Counted from the first letter of the stretch, positions 26,033-35,229 are shown. The stretch: DNA of 48,096 nucleotides from an uncultured Alphaproteobacteria bacterium (GCA_937891825.1 CALAHN010000074.1:1-48096), one strand, 5' to 3'. Notes: generated by a model from the sequence alone, not told the origin. Made by a program: numbers and translations.

Positions 26033-26476
26033 TCAGCCCTTGGCGTCCGGGACATAAGCGATGGCGTCGATCTCGAGGCCGCAATCGAACGGCGTGCCGC
26101 CGGCCTGGATGCGGGTGCGCGTCGGCAGATCGTCGACGCCGTCGAAATAGCTCCGATAGATCTTGTCGAACACGGCCTGTTCCTTCTGGTCGCGCAGCCA
26201 GACCACGACCTTCAGCATGTGCTCCAGCCCGGAGCCTGCTTCCTCCAGGAGCCACTTCAGGTGGTTCATGACGATGACGGTTTCGTCCTCGATGGACTTC
26301 CGCTGATACTTCTGCAAGGGTGCCCCGGTTTCCCGCGCCAGGCGGAGGCCTTCGCAGAAATCTTCCTGGAACGGCGGCAGGCCCGACACGTAAACCATGT
26401 CGCCGCGCCGGACGCACAAGCTGAAGGGACCGCCGGTCTCTGGCACCTTCGGCGACCGGATAACAACCTTGTTCAT
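26033..26476 (-). CDS. RidA/YjgF-family protein
   Basis: The 147-residue protein belongs to the RidA family, which hydrolyses reactive enamine/imine intermediates released by PLP enzymes or acts as a specialised deaminase. Family features are G-D-M-V-Y-V-S-G-L-P near residue 30, the central helix with M-N-H-L-K-W-L-L-E-E-A-G, and RTRIQAGGTPFDCGLEIDAIAYVP with the substrate-binding Arg. Its ATGA overlaps the enoyl-CoA hydratase stop. The variant motifs suggest a pathway-specific subfamily rather than housekeeping RidA. Confidence 0.88.
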   Translation of the reverse strand: MNKVVIRSPKVPETGGPFSLCVRRGDMVYVSGLPPFQEDFCEGLRLARETGAPLQKYQRKSIEDETVIVMNHLKWLLEEAGSGLEHMLKVVVWLRDQKEQAVFDKIYRSYFDGVDDLPTRTRIQAGGTPFDCGLEIDAIAYVPDAKG

Positions 26477-27276
26477 GCTGACTTCCCCTTGTGGCGGCGT
26501 TTTTCCAATAATTCGGCGACGACGGCGCCCGCGAGGCGCTTCGGCTCGTCGCCATCGAATGCGCCCGCAAGCGCTTCGATGCCGGCGCGGGCGGCGTCGA
26601 CCGGACTCATGGCCTCCCAACTGCGCATCAGCGATTTCTGCGTGCGGACGGCCCTGGGACCGGCCTTGACGATGGGCGCGACGAAGCGTTCGACGGCGGT
26701 TTCAAGCGCGCCCTTGGCCGCGACCGCCTCGACGAAGCCCCAACGCTCGGCGGTTTCGGCGTTGATGTTCTCGCCGGTCAGCATCATCTGCCGGGTCTTG
26801 CCCCAGCCGATCAGACCCGGAAACAAGCTCGCCTCGACGACCGACGGCAGACCGACGGCGACTTCCGGCATCCCGAAAATCGACGTGTCGCTCGCGACCC
26901 GAAGGTCCGCCGCGGCGGCCAGCTCCATGCCGGCGCCGATGCAGAAACCGTCGACCTTGGCGATCACCGGGGCCGGACAGGACCGCAGGGCGTCGCAGCA
27001 GCGGTGGACGGTCGTGATGAACGCGCGCGCCGTCGCCGAGGTCAGTTCCGCCAGTTCAAAGATATTCGCGCCGCCGACGAACGCCCGGCCGCCCGCGCCT
27101 TCGACGATGACGCAGCGGCAATCGTCGGTCAGCGACACGGTCTCCATGACCGCGAGAAACGCCGCCATCAGGTCGCGGCCCATGGCGTTCAGGCGCCGCG
27201 GATCGTTGATCACGACCCGCGCGACCCGCCCGCCTTCGGCGCGCTCCGTCCAGTTCAAGGTGACCAGGTCGGCCAT
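26473..27276 (-). CDS. Enoyl-CoA hydratase/isomerase family protein
   Basis: The 267-residue crotonase-fold protein has VARVVINDPRRLNAMG at the N-terminus, the first oxyanion-hole region GRAFVGGANIFEL, CPAPVIAKVDGFCIGAGMELAAAADLRVAS with the second oxyanion-hole glycine, and MPEVAVGLPSVVEASLFPGLIG. The Glu residues of classical hydratases are not clearly conserved at the second site (V-G-L-P-S-V-V), so hydratase activity is uncertain. AGAGGA precedes the ATG by about 10 bases. It is the third gene of the operon. Confidence 0.88.
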   Translation of the reverse strand: MADLVTLNWTERAEGGRVARVVINDPRRLNAMGRDLMAAFLAVMETVSLTDDCRCVIVEGAGGRAFVGGANIFELAELTSATARAFITTVHRCCDALRSCPAPVIAKVDGFCIGAGMELAAAADLRVASDTSIFGMPEVAVGLPSVVEASLFPGLIGWGKTRQMMLTGENINAETAERWGFVEAVAAKGALETAVERFVAPIVKAGPRAVRTQKSLMRSWEAMSPVDAARAGIEALAGAFDGDEPKRLAGAVVAELLEKRRHKGKSA

Positions 27277-27290
27277 AATCGGAAAATCCT

Positions 27291-28073
27291 CTAAAACAGC
27301 GAATAGGCGCCGTCGATCACGAAGGTGTCGCCGGAGTGGTAGCGGCTGGCGTCGCTGACGAGGTAGACAGCGATGCCGCCGAAGTCCTCTTTCTCGCCCC
27401 AACGGCCGGCCGGCACCCGCGGCAGGACCGCTTCCTGGAAGCGGTCCCAGGCGAGGGTGTTGTGGGTCATCGGCGATTCGATCCAGCCCGGCAGAATCGC
27501 GTTCGAACGGATGCCGTGGCGGCCGTACTCGACCGCAAGCGCCCGCGAGACCGAGATCACCGCGCCCTTGGTCGCGCCATAATGCTCGCCTCGCGCCTGC
27601 CCCATGATCGCCGCGAGCGAAGAGGTGACCGCGAGCGAGCCGCCCTGACCGCGCGCCACCATGTGCTTGGCGGCCGCGCGAAGCGTGAAGAAGACGCCAT
27701 CCAGATTGACGTCCAACACCCGGCGCCATTCCTCGAACGACATGGCGGCGAAACCGTCTTTCGTGGCGCGCCGGTTCGAGGAGACGCCGGCATTGGCGAA
27801 GCAGGCGTCGACATGGCCGAGGAAACTGACGGTTTCGGCAAACTTCTGCGCGGTATCGGCCTCGCTCGCGACATTGACCTGCATGCCCTTGGCCTTGACG
27901 CCCCGGCCTTTCAGGTTGGCCTCGGCGTCGGCGAGCTTCTCCGCGTTCGTGCCCCAGATGACGACATCCGCGCCGGCGTCCGCTACCGCTTCGGCCATGC
28001 CGAGGCCGATGCCGCTGTTGCCGCCGGTGATCAGAACTTTTTTCGACGAGAGATCGAAGGGCGCATAGGCCAT
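27291..28073 (-). CDS. Short-chain dehydrogenase/reductase (SDR)
   Basis: The 260-residue classical SDR has the cofactor motif T16-G-G-N-S-G-I-G23, NAG at 94-96, and the catalytic Ser near 152 with Y165-x3-K169. It oxidises or reduces a hydroxyl/keto group using NAD(P). The C-terminal SDASRYHSGDTFVIDGAYSLF is the usual oligomer-forming tail. It follows the amidase by 26 bases and precedes the enoyl-CoA hydratase by 14, suggesting sequential steps on one substrate. Confidence 0.92.
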   Translation of the reverse strand: MAYAPFDLSSKKVLITGGNSGIGLGMAEAVADAGADVVIWGTNAEKLADAEANLKGRGVKAKGMQVNVASEADTAQKFAETVSFLGHVDACFANAGVSSNRRATKDGFAAMSFEEWRRVLDVNLDGVFFTLRAAAKHMVARGQGGSLAVTSSLAAIMGQARGEHYGATKGAVISVSRALAVEYGRHGIRSNAILPGWIESPMTHNTLAWDRFQEAVLPRVPAGRWGEKEDFGGIAVYLVSDASRYHSGDTFVIDGAYSLF

Positions 28074-28099
28074 GAAGCGGTTCCTTTCCGCGCGTGAGG

Positions 28100-29509
28100 T
28101 CAGGCGGCCTTCGGCGGCGCGCCGAGGCGGTCATAGGGGCGGCCAAGGACGCGCTGGCAGGCCAGCAGTAGCCCGACAGCGTAGATATCCGCGCCGTCGC
28201 GGGTCATGACCTGCAAGCCGACCGGCAGGCCCTGGGCGTCCTTGCCCGCCGGGATCGTGAAGCCGCTGAGCTTCAGGAAATTGCCAACGACCGTGTTGCG
28301 GAGCGCCAGCATGTTCCGGTTGACATAGCGGTCGCCGGCCGCGACTTCCTGCACGGTCGGCGGCGCGATCGGTACGGTCGGGCCGACCAGCGCGGCGACG
28401 CCCGCCGCGTCCATGGCCGCCGCCGCGGACGCCTGCATCGCCGCCAGGGCGTCCAGCCGGCGGAGATACTCGACCGCCGTCGCCTTCTCGATCGCGGCGA
28501 AACGCTGCAACACGTTCGGGTCCAGCGTTTCGCGCCATTCGGGGAACCGGTTGGCGATATTGGCCGCGAACTCGATGCCCGCGACCCCGCCGACCTTGAA
28601 GAGATCGAGCGCCTGCTCGACTTCCGGCAAGGTCACGTCCTTCAGGATGGCGCCGGCCGCTTCCAGTTCCTTCAGGGCCTGGTCGACAGCTTCCGCGATG
28701 CCGGGTTCGGCGCCGTCATAGGCCTGGCGGAGCACGCCAAGGGTCACCCCGGCGACGGCGCCCGGCCAGGCGCGCCGGATGAAGCCTGGGTCCGCCTTGG
28801 CGATGGGATCGATCGCCTTGAAGGCTTCGGCGACGATCTCGGCGTCAAGCGCCAGATATCCGGCCGTATCCAGGGTCGGCGACAGCGGGACGATGCCGTC
28901 GAGCGACCAGCGGCCGTGGGAGGTTTTCAGGCCGATGGCGCCCGTGAAGCTCGCCGGGACGCGGACGGAGCCCGCCGTATCCGACCCAAGGGCGAGAACG
29001 GCGGTTCCGGTCCACAAACTGACGCCCGCGCCGGAACTGGACCCGCCGGAAACCCGGTCCGCAGCCTTGTCCCAGGGATTGATCGGCGTCGGATAATGGG
29101 GGTTCGTGCCGATGCCGCCGAACGCGAACTCCACCGTGTGCGTCTTGCCCATGATGACGACGCCCGCGTCCCGGAGGCCGCGCACGACAGGGCCTTCCGC
29201 CGGGAAATGCCCATCCAGCGCCCTGGTCGTGCCAGCGAAGGTATCGTAGCCCTCGACCACGTAGAGGTCCTTGGCGCTGATCGGCAGGCCCGTCAGGACG
29301 GGCGCGCCGGCGTCGATCGACCGGCGCGCGTCGGCGGCGGCGGCCTCGGCCCGGACGCGGGTCGGGTTGACCGTCCTGTAGGCGTTCGACCCAGCCGAAG
29401 CCTGAATGGCGTCCAGCGCCTGCTCCGCCAGCGCCTGGGCGCCCCCCGGAGCGGACAGCCGCGACTGGAGCTCGGGCCACGTCGCGGCATAAAGCGGCTG
29501 GTTCGGCAT
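28100..29509 (-). CDS. Amidase-signature hydrolase heading a six-gene operon
   Basis: This 469-residue amidase has K80 (GLPISAKDLY), S157 (SGGSSSGAG) and S181 (GSDTAGSVRVPA). It resembles the AtzF/allophanate-hydrolase-like and aryl-acylamidase branch (GYDTFAGTTRALDG, GIGTNPHYPTPINPWD) more than the other three amidases here. No allophanate-hydrolase C-terminal domain follows, so it is not a full AtzF. It is first of six close-packed minus-strand genes running to 25005. The 164-base gap to the divergent DUF502 gene should contain its promoter. Confidence 0.9.
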   Translation of the reverse strand: MPNQPLYAATWPELQSRLSAPGGAQALAEQALDAIQASAGSNAYRTVNPTRVRAEAAAADARRSIDAGAPVLTGLPISAKDLYVVEGYDTFAGTTRALDGHFPAEGPVVRGLRDAGVVIMGKTHTVEFAFGGIGTNPHYPTPINPWDKAADRVSGGSSSGAGVSLWTGTAVLALGSDTAGSVRVPASFTGAIGLKTSHGRWSLDGIVPLSPTLDTAGYLALDAEIVAEAFKAIDPIAKADPGFIRRAWPGAVAGVTLGVLRQAYDGAEPGIAEAVDQALKELEAAGAILKDVTLPEVEQALDLFKVGGVAGIEFAANIANRFPEWRETLDPNVLQRFAAIEKATAVEYLRRLDALAAMQASAAAAMDAAGVAALVGPTVPIAPPTVQEVAAGDRYVNRNMLALRNTVVGNFLKLSGFTIPAGKDAQGLPVGLQVMTRDGADIYAVGLLLACQRVLGRPYDRLGAPPKAA

Positions 29510-29613
29510 GGGGCTTCGGTCTCTCGATGCTTAACGAAATCTTAAGGCGCAGCATAACTGCGCAAACCGCTTCAGCGAAAGGGCTTAACCGCAACGCATC
29601 GTCGGTCATGATC

Positions 29614-29642
29614 TGGTCAACATTCCGGCCTAGCCCTATTGT
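29614..29642 (+). promoter_or_regulatory. Possible sigma-70 promoter of the DUF502 gene
   Basis: TGGTCA (29614-29619) and TATTGT (29637-29642) are 17 bases apart and end 31 bases upstream of the ATG at 29674. Both hexamers are imperfect. No competing pair in this 164-base divergent gap looks better on the plus strand, and I found no convincing promoter for the divergent amidase. Confidence 0.35.
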
Positions 29643-29673
29643 ACTCATACCGAAGCAAGGGAATGTTCGACTC

Positions 29674-30411
29674 ATGGCGATCGCCCCGCCGCCGACCCGG
29701 CCGAAGCCGAGGCGCGGTATTGCCCGACGATTGATGATCTGGCGCGCGCTGTTCAATGCCCGCCTGCGGAATTACCTGCTGACCGGCATTCTGGTGACGG
29801 CGCCGATCACCATAACGGTCTGGATTTCCTGGCAGATTCTGAAGTTCTTCGAGGCGACGGCGCGGCACCTGATTCCGCCGTCGCTTTACCCGGATATCGC
29901 CATCCCCGGCCTTGGCCTGATTGTGGTGTTCTTGGGCCTGATCGTCATCGGCGCGCTCACGGCGGGCCTGGTCGGGCGACTGTTCGTCAAGACCAGCGAA
30001 CGCATCCTGGGCCGCATGCCGGTCGTGCGCAGCGTCTACAGCGCCATCAAGCAGATATTGGAGACCGTGCTGGCCCAACGGGCGACCGCCTTTCGGCAGG
30101 TCGTGCTGGTGGAGTATCCGCGCAAGAACATCTGGGCCGTCGGGTTCGTCAGCGGCCCCACCAAAGGCGAAATTCAGCGCGAGCTGGCGCGCGACCTGGT
30201 GAATGTGTTCTTGCCGACGACGCCGAACCCCACATCCGGCTTCCTGCTCTTCGTGCCGAAGGACGATGTGCGGCCGCTCGCGATGACGATCGAGGAAGGC
30301 ATCAAGCTCGTCGTATCCGGCGGCATCGTCACGCCAGGGCGCGACACAGGCGCGCCCGCCGTTGCGCCGATAGCGCCAGTCGTTCCGCCCGACGTCAGAA
30401 CGCCCGATTGA
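29674..30411 (+). CDS. DUF502-family membrane protein
   Basis: The 245-residue protein has two membrane helices (about 30-50 and 76-98) followed by a cytoplasmic or periplasmic beta-rich domain. DUF502 marks are LLTGILVTAPITITVW, the G-R-L-F-V-K-T-S-E-R-I-L-G-R-M-P-V-V-R-S-V-Y-S-A-I-K-Q pattern, FRQVVLVEYPRKNIWAVGFV, FLPTTPNPTSGFLLFVP, and SGGIVTP. Function is unknown in bacteria; plant relatives are called LIKE-COV. The tail after residue 230 is Pro/Ala-rich. AAGGGA precedes the start. The HAD gene follows after 27 bases. Confidence 0.9.
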   Translation: MAIAPPPTRPKPRRGIARRLMIWRALFNARLRNYLLTGILVTAPITITVWISWQILKFFEATARHLIPPSLYPDIAIPGLGLIVVFLGLIVIGALTAGLVGRLFVKTSERILGRMPVVRSVYSAIKQILETVLAQRATAFRQVVLVEYPRKNIWAVGFVSGPTKGEIQRELARDLVNVFLPTTPNPTSGFLLFVPKDDVRPLAMTIEEGIKLVVSGGIVTPGRDTGAPAVAPIAPVVPPDVRTPD

Positions 30412-30438
30412 CGCCGCCGCTTGCAGGAGAGGCCCGCC

Positions 30439-31116
30439 ATGGTCCAAGCCGCATACATCTTCGATTGCGACGGCGTCCTGATCGATTCAGAGGCGATCTA
30501 TATCGATGTGGAGCGGGCGCTGCTGGCCGACATCGGCCTGACCTATCCGCTGGCCGACTACCAGGCGCGCTTCGTCGGCATGTCCGACCGGGACTTTCAG
30601 GCCGCGCTCGCAGCCGACTATGGCGCGCTTGGCCGGGGCGCATTCCCGGAAACGCTGTTTGCGCGCCGCGCCGAGGAATGCTGGCGCCGCTTCGAAACCG
30701 AACTGGCGCCGGTCCAGCGCATCACGGACCTGCTGGCGGCGCTCGACGCGCCGAAGGCGGTCGCCTCATCCAGCACGCCCGACGCCCTCGCCCGCAAGCT
30801 TGCGATGACGGGGCTTGCAGGCCATTTCACGCCCCATATCTATTCCAGCGCCATGGTCGCCCACGGCAAGCCCGCGCCCGATCTTTTCCTGTTCGCCGCG
30901 GAGCGCCTGAGCGTCGAACCGAGGGATTGCATCGTGATCGAGGATAGCGCCAACGGCGTCAAAGCCGGCGTCGCCGCGGGGATGAGGGTCTGGGGCTTCA
31001 CCGGCGGCGGCCACGCCGACCCCGGCCTCCACGGCCGGCTCTTCGCCGCCGGCGCCGACCGCGTTTTCGCGAGCCATGACGCGATCCTGGGCCGCATTGG
31101 CGCTCCAGGATCTTAA
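30439..31116 (+). CDS. HAD-superfamily hydrolase (beta-phosphoglucomutase/phosphatase-like)
   Basis: The 225-residue haloacid-dehalogenase phosphatase has motif [13 protein letters not shown] (nucleophile D10, acid D12), motif II in VASSSTPD, the lysine in [10 protein letters not shown], and motif IV in [17 protein letters not shown]. The helical cap after motif I is of the subclass I type used on small phosphosugars and phosphoglycolate-like substrates. The ATG at 30439 with AGGAGA 7-8 bases upstream is preferred over a TTG at 30421. Substrate unknown. Confidence 0.9.
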   Translation: MVQAAYIFDCDGVLIDSEAIYIDVERALLADIGLTYPLADYQARFVGMSDRDFQAALAADYGALGRGAFPETLFARRAEECWRRFETELAPVQRITDLLAALDAPKAVASSSTPDALARKLAMTGLAGHFTPHIYSSAMVAHGKPAPDLFLFAAERLSVEPRDCIVIEDSANGVKAGVAAGMRVWGFTGGGHADPGLHGRLFAAGADRVFASHDAILGRIGAPGS

Positions 31117-31127
31117 GCAAGCCGCGC

Positions 31128-32378
31128 TCAGTAGCGATCAATCCTGAAGGGCGACAGGTCGATCGACGGCGCGCGGCCCGCGACGAGGCTGGCGATGTGC
31201 TCGCCTGTGATCGCGCCGCCCGTCAGTCCCAGATGCCCATGCCCGAAGGCGTAAAACACCCGGCGATGCTTTCCGGAGCCTGCGATTACCGGCAGCGAAT
31301 CCGGCGTCGCCGGCCGCTGGCCCATCCAGCGCTCGGCGCCGGCAAGGTCGACCTCGCGAAAGACCTCGCGGGCGTGGCGCAGCAGCTTGTCGGCCCGGCC
31401 CCAGGTCGGCGGCCCATCGAGGCCGGCAAACTCGACCGTGCCGGCGAGGCGAAGGCCCTTTTCCATGGTCGTCGTCATGAACTTGCGTTCGTTGAAGCTG
31501 ACCGGCCGGCGGGTCGTGAAGCCGGGCGAAGGCAGCATCATGTGGTAGCCGCGCTCGCTCTCCAGCGGAAACCCCTCGCCCAATTGCGCCGACAACCGGG
31601 CCGACCACGCGCCGGCCGCGATGACCAGCCGGTCGAGCGGCCGGTCGCCCCGGTCGGTCTTCAGCACGGTCGGCCCCTCCGGACCGATCTCGAAGCCAAG
31701 CGCGCGCGCCAGGACGATCTCCGCGCCCATATGGCGGGCGGTCGCGGCATAAGCTTCGGTCAAGGCCCCCGGATTGACGGTGTGGCCGCTGTTCGGCGCC
31801 CAGGTCGCCCGCTTGAAGATGGGCGCGAGGCCCGGCTCCAGTTGTGCGATCTCATCCGGCCCAAGCTCGTGGATCTCATGGCCCTTGGCCCGCTGCCGGT
31901 CGCGGCCCGCGGCATCGCCCAGAAACGCCGCCTCTGTCTCATAGACCGTGAGCGCGCCCTGGCGATGGATCAGGTGTTTCACGCCAGCCAGTTCGGCCAG
32001 GGCCTCGTGGGCGTCGATCACCGGCGCGTGCAGGGCGGCGAGCGCGTCCGATTGCGCGGCGATCTTCGCCGACGATCCGGCGGCGACGAATTTCATCAGC
32101 CACGGCATCGCCTTTGGCAGATAGCGCCATTTCAGGGCGAGCGGTCCCAGGGGATCCAGCAGCCAGCCCGGAAGCTGCTTCAGTACCCCCGGCCCGGCCA
32201 TCGGGTTGATCGACTGCGGGCTGATCGCGCCCGCATTGCCGTAGGATGTCTGCGAGCCCGGCGCCTCGGGGTCGACGATCGTGACCCGCCAGCCGTCCTG
32301 CAGCAGATGCAGCGCGGCGGACGCGCCGACGATTCCGGCCCCGATAATGGTGACGTGCCCGTCTCTCGCATCCGCCAT
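31128..32378 (-). CDS. FAD-dependent D-amino-acid dehydrogenase-like oxidoreductase
   Basis: The 416-residue DadA/DAO-family flavoprotein has an N-terminal dinucleotide motif IIGAGIVGASAALHLL and then the DadA-like Y-G-N-A-G-x-I-S-P-Q segment. The C-terminal G-Q-R-P-A-T-P-D-S-L-P-V-I-A-G-S and YAFGHGHLGLTGGAITGEHIA patterns are also present. It would oxidise D-amino acids, or other secondary amines, to 2-oxoacids and pass electrons to the respiratory chain. It follows a hairpin that closes the obgE-rlmH operon and ends 11 bases from the convergent HAD gene. Confidence 0.88.
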   Translation of the reverse strand: MADARDGHVTIIGAGIVGASAALHLLQDGWRVTIVDPEAPGSQTSYGNAGAISPQSINPMAGPGVLKQLPGWLLDPLGPLALKWRYLPKAMPWLMKFVAAGSSAKIAAQSDALAALHAPVIDAHEALAELAGVKHLIHRQGALTVYETEAAFLGDAAGRDRQRAKGHEIHELGPDEIAQLEPGLAPIFKRATWAPNSGHTVNPGALTEAYAATARHMGAEIVLARALGFEIGPEGPTVLKTDRGDRPLDRLVIAAGAWSARLSAQLGEGFPLESERGYHMMLPSPGFTTRRPVSFNERKFMTTTMEKGLRLAGTVEFAGLDGPPTWGRADKLLRHAREVFREVDLAGAERWMGQRPATPDSLPVIAGSGKHRRVFYAFGHGHLGLTGGAITGEHIASLVAGRAPSIDLSPFRIDRY

Positions 32379-32389
32379 GACGCTTCAGC

Positions 32390-32409
32390 CCCCCGATTTC
32401 GATCGGGGG
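32390..32409 (-). terminator. Terminator-like hairpin after rlmH
   Basis: CCCCCGAT (32390-32397) and ATCGGGGG (32402-32409) form a perfect 8-bp stem around a 4-base loop (CGAA on the transcribed minus strand). It lies 13 bases after the rlmH stop and 11 bases before the dehydrogenase start. There is no T-run. Position suggests the end of the housekeeping operon, although the stem also crowds the ribosome-binding region of the next gene. Confidence 0.5.
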
Positions 32410-32422
32410 AGACTAGCCTTGC

Positions 32423-32860
32423 TCAGCCGTGGTGATAAGGCCGTCCGCCCAAGATTTCCTGCACGCGATAAAGCTGCTCCGCCAACATGGCGCGCGCCAG
32501 GAGGTGCGGCCAGGTCAAGCTGCCGAACGCCAGCAGCAGATCGGCAGACCCGCGCGCTTCGTCTGTCAGCCCGTAGGCGCCGCCAATAATGCAGGCGATG
32601 TCGCGTCCGTCGTCGCGCCACGCGCCCAACCGGGCCGCCAGGGCTTCGCTGGTCAGGTCCCGACCGCGCTCGTCGAGCACGACCCGGACGGCCTGGGCTG
32701 GGATGGCCGCTTCGATCCGGCGCCATTCATCGGCCGCGTCCCGGCTTTTGCGGCCGTCCAGTTCGATGAGAACAGGCTTCGGCCGCATCCGCTCCAGGTA
32801 GCGATCGACCAGGCGGGCTTCCGGCTCGCCGCGCGCCCGGCCGACCGCGACAATCGTCAG
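32423..32860 (-). CDS. rlmH: 23S rRNA pseudouridine-1915 N3-methyltransferase RlmH, no canonical start codon
   Basis: RlmH is a SPOUT methyltransferase that modifies helix 69 of assembled 70S ribosomes. The SPOUT knot is seen in DIACIIGGAYGLTDEARGSADLLLAFGSLTWPHLLARAMLAEQLYRVQEILGGRPYHHG, read here in sections. The family N-terminus RLTIVAVGRARGEPEA is present in frame, but between the rsfS TAG (32869-32867) and the first ATG at 32788 there is no ATG, GTG or TTG. I place the start at CTG 32860, 14 bases after GGAGG. Starting at 32788 would delete the first beta strand. It shares its frame with rsfS. Removing one C at the junction would create TAGTG and a perfect GTG start. Confidence 0.82.
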   Translation of the reverse strand: MTIVAVGRARGEPEARLVDRYLERMRPKPVLIELDGRKSRDAADEWRRIEAAIPAQAVRVVLDERGRDLTSEALAARLGAWRDDGRDIACIIGGAYGLTDEARGSADLLLAFGSLTWPHLLARAMLAEQLYRVQEILGGRPYHHG

Positions 32861-32866
32861 ACGCGA

Positions 32867-33334
32867 CTATTCGTCCTCCGCCGCATCATACTGGGCGACA
32901 GGCGGCATTTCCGGCGCCATCTCCATCGCCAAGAGATCGGGCGTGTCCATGCCCCACATCCGCTCCAGGCGATAGAACGCCCTGACTTCCGGGCGGAAGA
33001 CGTGGATGACGACATCGCCGCCGTCGACCAGCACCCAGTCGCCCTGGGTCAAGCCTTCCGCAGGCGGGGTCGCGGGCAGCAAGGGCTTCAGCATCTCGAT
33101 CAGATGTTCGGCGATGGCGCTGACCTGACGCGCCGACCGGCCGGATGCGATCACCATGAAATCGCACATGGCGGACTTGCCGCCCATGTCGATCACCGTG
33201 ACATCTTCGGCCTTGTCGTCGTCAAGCTGTTCCAGAACCAGTTCCAGCAGCTTGCGGTTCGGGGTCTGGCCGGGAACGTCGACCGCGACCGGCTCAGCCG
33301 GCGGGGCAGTCGACAGGGAAGCCTGTTCGCTCAG
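32867..33334 (-). CDS. rsfS: Ribosomal silencing factor RsfS, apparent CTG start
   Basis: RsfS binds ribosomal protein L14 and blocks subunit joining in starvation. The core LLELVLEQLDDDKAEDVTVIDMGGKSAMCDFMVIASGRSARQ and WVLVDGGDVVIHVFRPEVRAFYRLERMW are diagnostic. The open frame upstream of that core has no ATG, GTG or TTG; the nearest GTG (33196) lies inside the conserved core. CTG at 33334 overlaps the nadD stop as CTGA, exactly where ATGA would be expected, 12 bases after GGAGG. This gives 155 residues. ATA three bases earlier is an alternative. Confidence 0.87.
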   Translation of the reverse strand: MSEQASLSTAPPAEPVAVDVPGQTPNRKLLELVLEQLDDDKAEDVTVIDMGGKSAMCDFMVIASGRSARQVSAIAEHLIEMLKPLLPATPPAEGLTQGDWVLVDGGDVVIHVFRPEVRAFYRLERMWGMDTPDLLAMEMAPEMPPVAQYDAAEDE

Positions 33335-33960
33335 TATGCTTTGGGTCCTCCAAAAGGAGTCTGCCGGCCTCTGCGAATTTCAGTCGCGGACGCCGGATGC
33401 AGACGGGTGGTTACATAAGTCCATGCGGGCGCGGCGCGATTGGCGAGGGTCTTCGCCGCCCGGTCCGGAATCCGCGCATGGCGGAATCGCGAGGCTGCCT
33501 TACCATGCATAGCGTTCCAACAATAGGCCGGCCGCGCGATCACGGCAACCGGCACGGTATCGAAGATTTCGGCCCACCGTCGCCAGCGGGGAATCTGGGT
33601 CATGTTGTCGGCGCCCATCAGCCAGACGAACTCCACGTGGGGAAACCGGCGTCGCAGCCGTTTCAGGGTATCCGCCGTATAGCGACTGTTCAGCGACCGT
33701 TCTATGTCCGTCACGTGAATGCGCGGATGCCGGGCGGCGGCCCGGGCGCTCGCCATGCGCTCCGCGAGCGGCGCCATCCCCGCCGTCGGCTTCAGCGGAT
33801 TCTGGGGCGAAACCAGCCACCAGACCGCATCCAGCCCAAGCCGCTTCAGCGCGACCCGGCTGATATGCAGATGACCGGCGTGAGCAGGGTTGAACGAGCC
33901 GCCCAGCAGCCCGACCCGCCCCGCTTCACGGCCGGGTCTGACCGTCGCCGGTGAGGACAT
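33331..33960 (-). CDS. nadD: Nicotinate-nucleotide adenylyltransferase
   Basis: NadD adenylates nicotinate mononucleotide in NAD synthesis. The 209-residue protein has the nucleotidyltransferase motif [18 protein letters not shown]. It also has VSPQNPLKP, the [16 protein letters not shown] segment, and [18 protein letters not shown]. The usual C-terminal I-S-S-T-x-I-R is replaced by [10 protein letters not shown], a close variant. It overlaps proA by 35 bases and rsfS by 4. Confidence 0.94.
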   Translation of the reverse strand: MSSPATVRPGREAGRVGLLGGSFNPAHAGHLHISRVALKRLGLDAVWWLVSPQNPLKPTAGMAPLAERMASARAAARHPRIHVTDIERSLNSRYTADTLKRLRRRFPHVEFVWLMGADNMTQIPRWRRWAEIFDTVPVAVIARPAYCWNAMHGKAASRFRHARIPDRAAKTLANRAAPAWTYVTTRLHPASATEIRRGRQTPFGGPKAY

Positions 33961-35229
33961 ACTTGAAACTCGTCAATTGCGCCGCGCCGACCGGCCCGCG
34001 CGCGTGAAACTTGTCGGTCGAAATGCCGATCTCCGCCCCGAAGCCGAACTCGGCGCCATCGGCATATTGCGTCGATGCATTGACGACGACGATGGCGCTA
34101 TCGACTTCGTTGACGAACCGCTCGGCGATGTTCCTGTCCTCGGTCATGATCGCGTCCGTGTGGCCAGAGCCATGGCGCGCGATATGGGCGAGCGCGCCAT
34201 CGAGGCCTTCGACGACCCGGACCGAAATGATCGCGTCCAGATATTCCGTATCCCAATCGGCCGGCGCAGCCGACGTCACGCGCGCATCGGCCGCGAGGGA
34301 CGCCTGGTCGCCGCGCACGGCGCAGCCCGCCGCCAGCAGATCCCGGATCAACGGCTGGAGCGCCCGATCCGCGATGGCCCGGTCGACCAGCAATGTCTCC
34401 GCCGCGCCGCAGACGCCTGTCCGCCGCATCTTGGCGTTGACGACGACGGCCCGGGCTTTCGCCAGATCCGCCGCGCCGTCCACATATACATGGCAGAGGC
34501 CTTCCAGATGCCCGATCACCGGCATCTTCGCTTCTTCAAGGACCCGCGCCACCAGGCTTTTGCCGCCGCGCGGCACCATCACGTCGATGGCGCCGCGGCC
34601 GCGCAGCATCGCGCCGACAAACGCGCGGTCCTGGGTCGGGGCCGTTTGGATCGCATCTGCCGGCAATCCGGCCGCGGCGATGCCGATGCGGAGCGCATCG
34701 ACAATCGCCGCCGACGAATGGGCGCTTTCCGATCCGCCGCGCAGGATCACGCAATTGCCGGCCTTCAGCGCCAGCCCGCCCGCGTCCGCCGTCACGTTCG
34801 GCCGGGATTCGTAGACGACGCCGACGACGCCGAGCGGCACGGAGATGCGCTGGATCTTGAGGCCGTTCGGCCTGGTCCAGTCCGCCAGCACGCGGCCGAC
34901 GGGGTCTGGCAGGTCGGCGACGGCTTCGAGGCCGGTCGCGACGCCTTCCAGACGGCCCGCGTCGAGCATCAGCCGGTCCAGCATGGCGCCGGAGAGGCCC
35001 TTTGCCTGGGCAGCCACCATGTCGACGGCATTCGCCTGAAGGATCGTCGGCGCATCCGCCCTGATCCGTGCGGCGGCCGCACGGAGCGCCTCGGTCTTCG
35101 TAGCGGGCGAGGCCAGCGCCAGCACGGGCGCGGCCGCCCTGGCGCGCTGGCCGAGCGCCGCCAGCATGCGATCGGCCTCGGCCGGGTCAAGCGCATCGTC
35201 GGCGGCGGCGAGGCGGGCGCTATCCCTGC

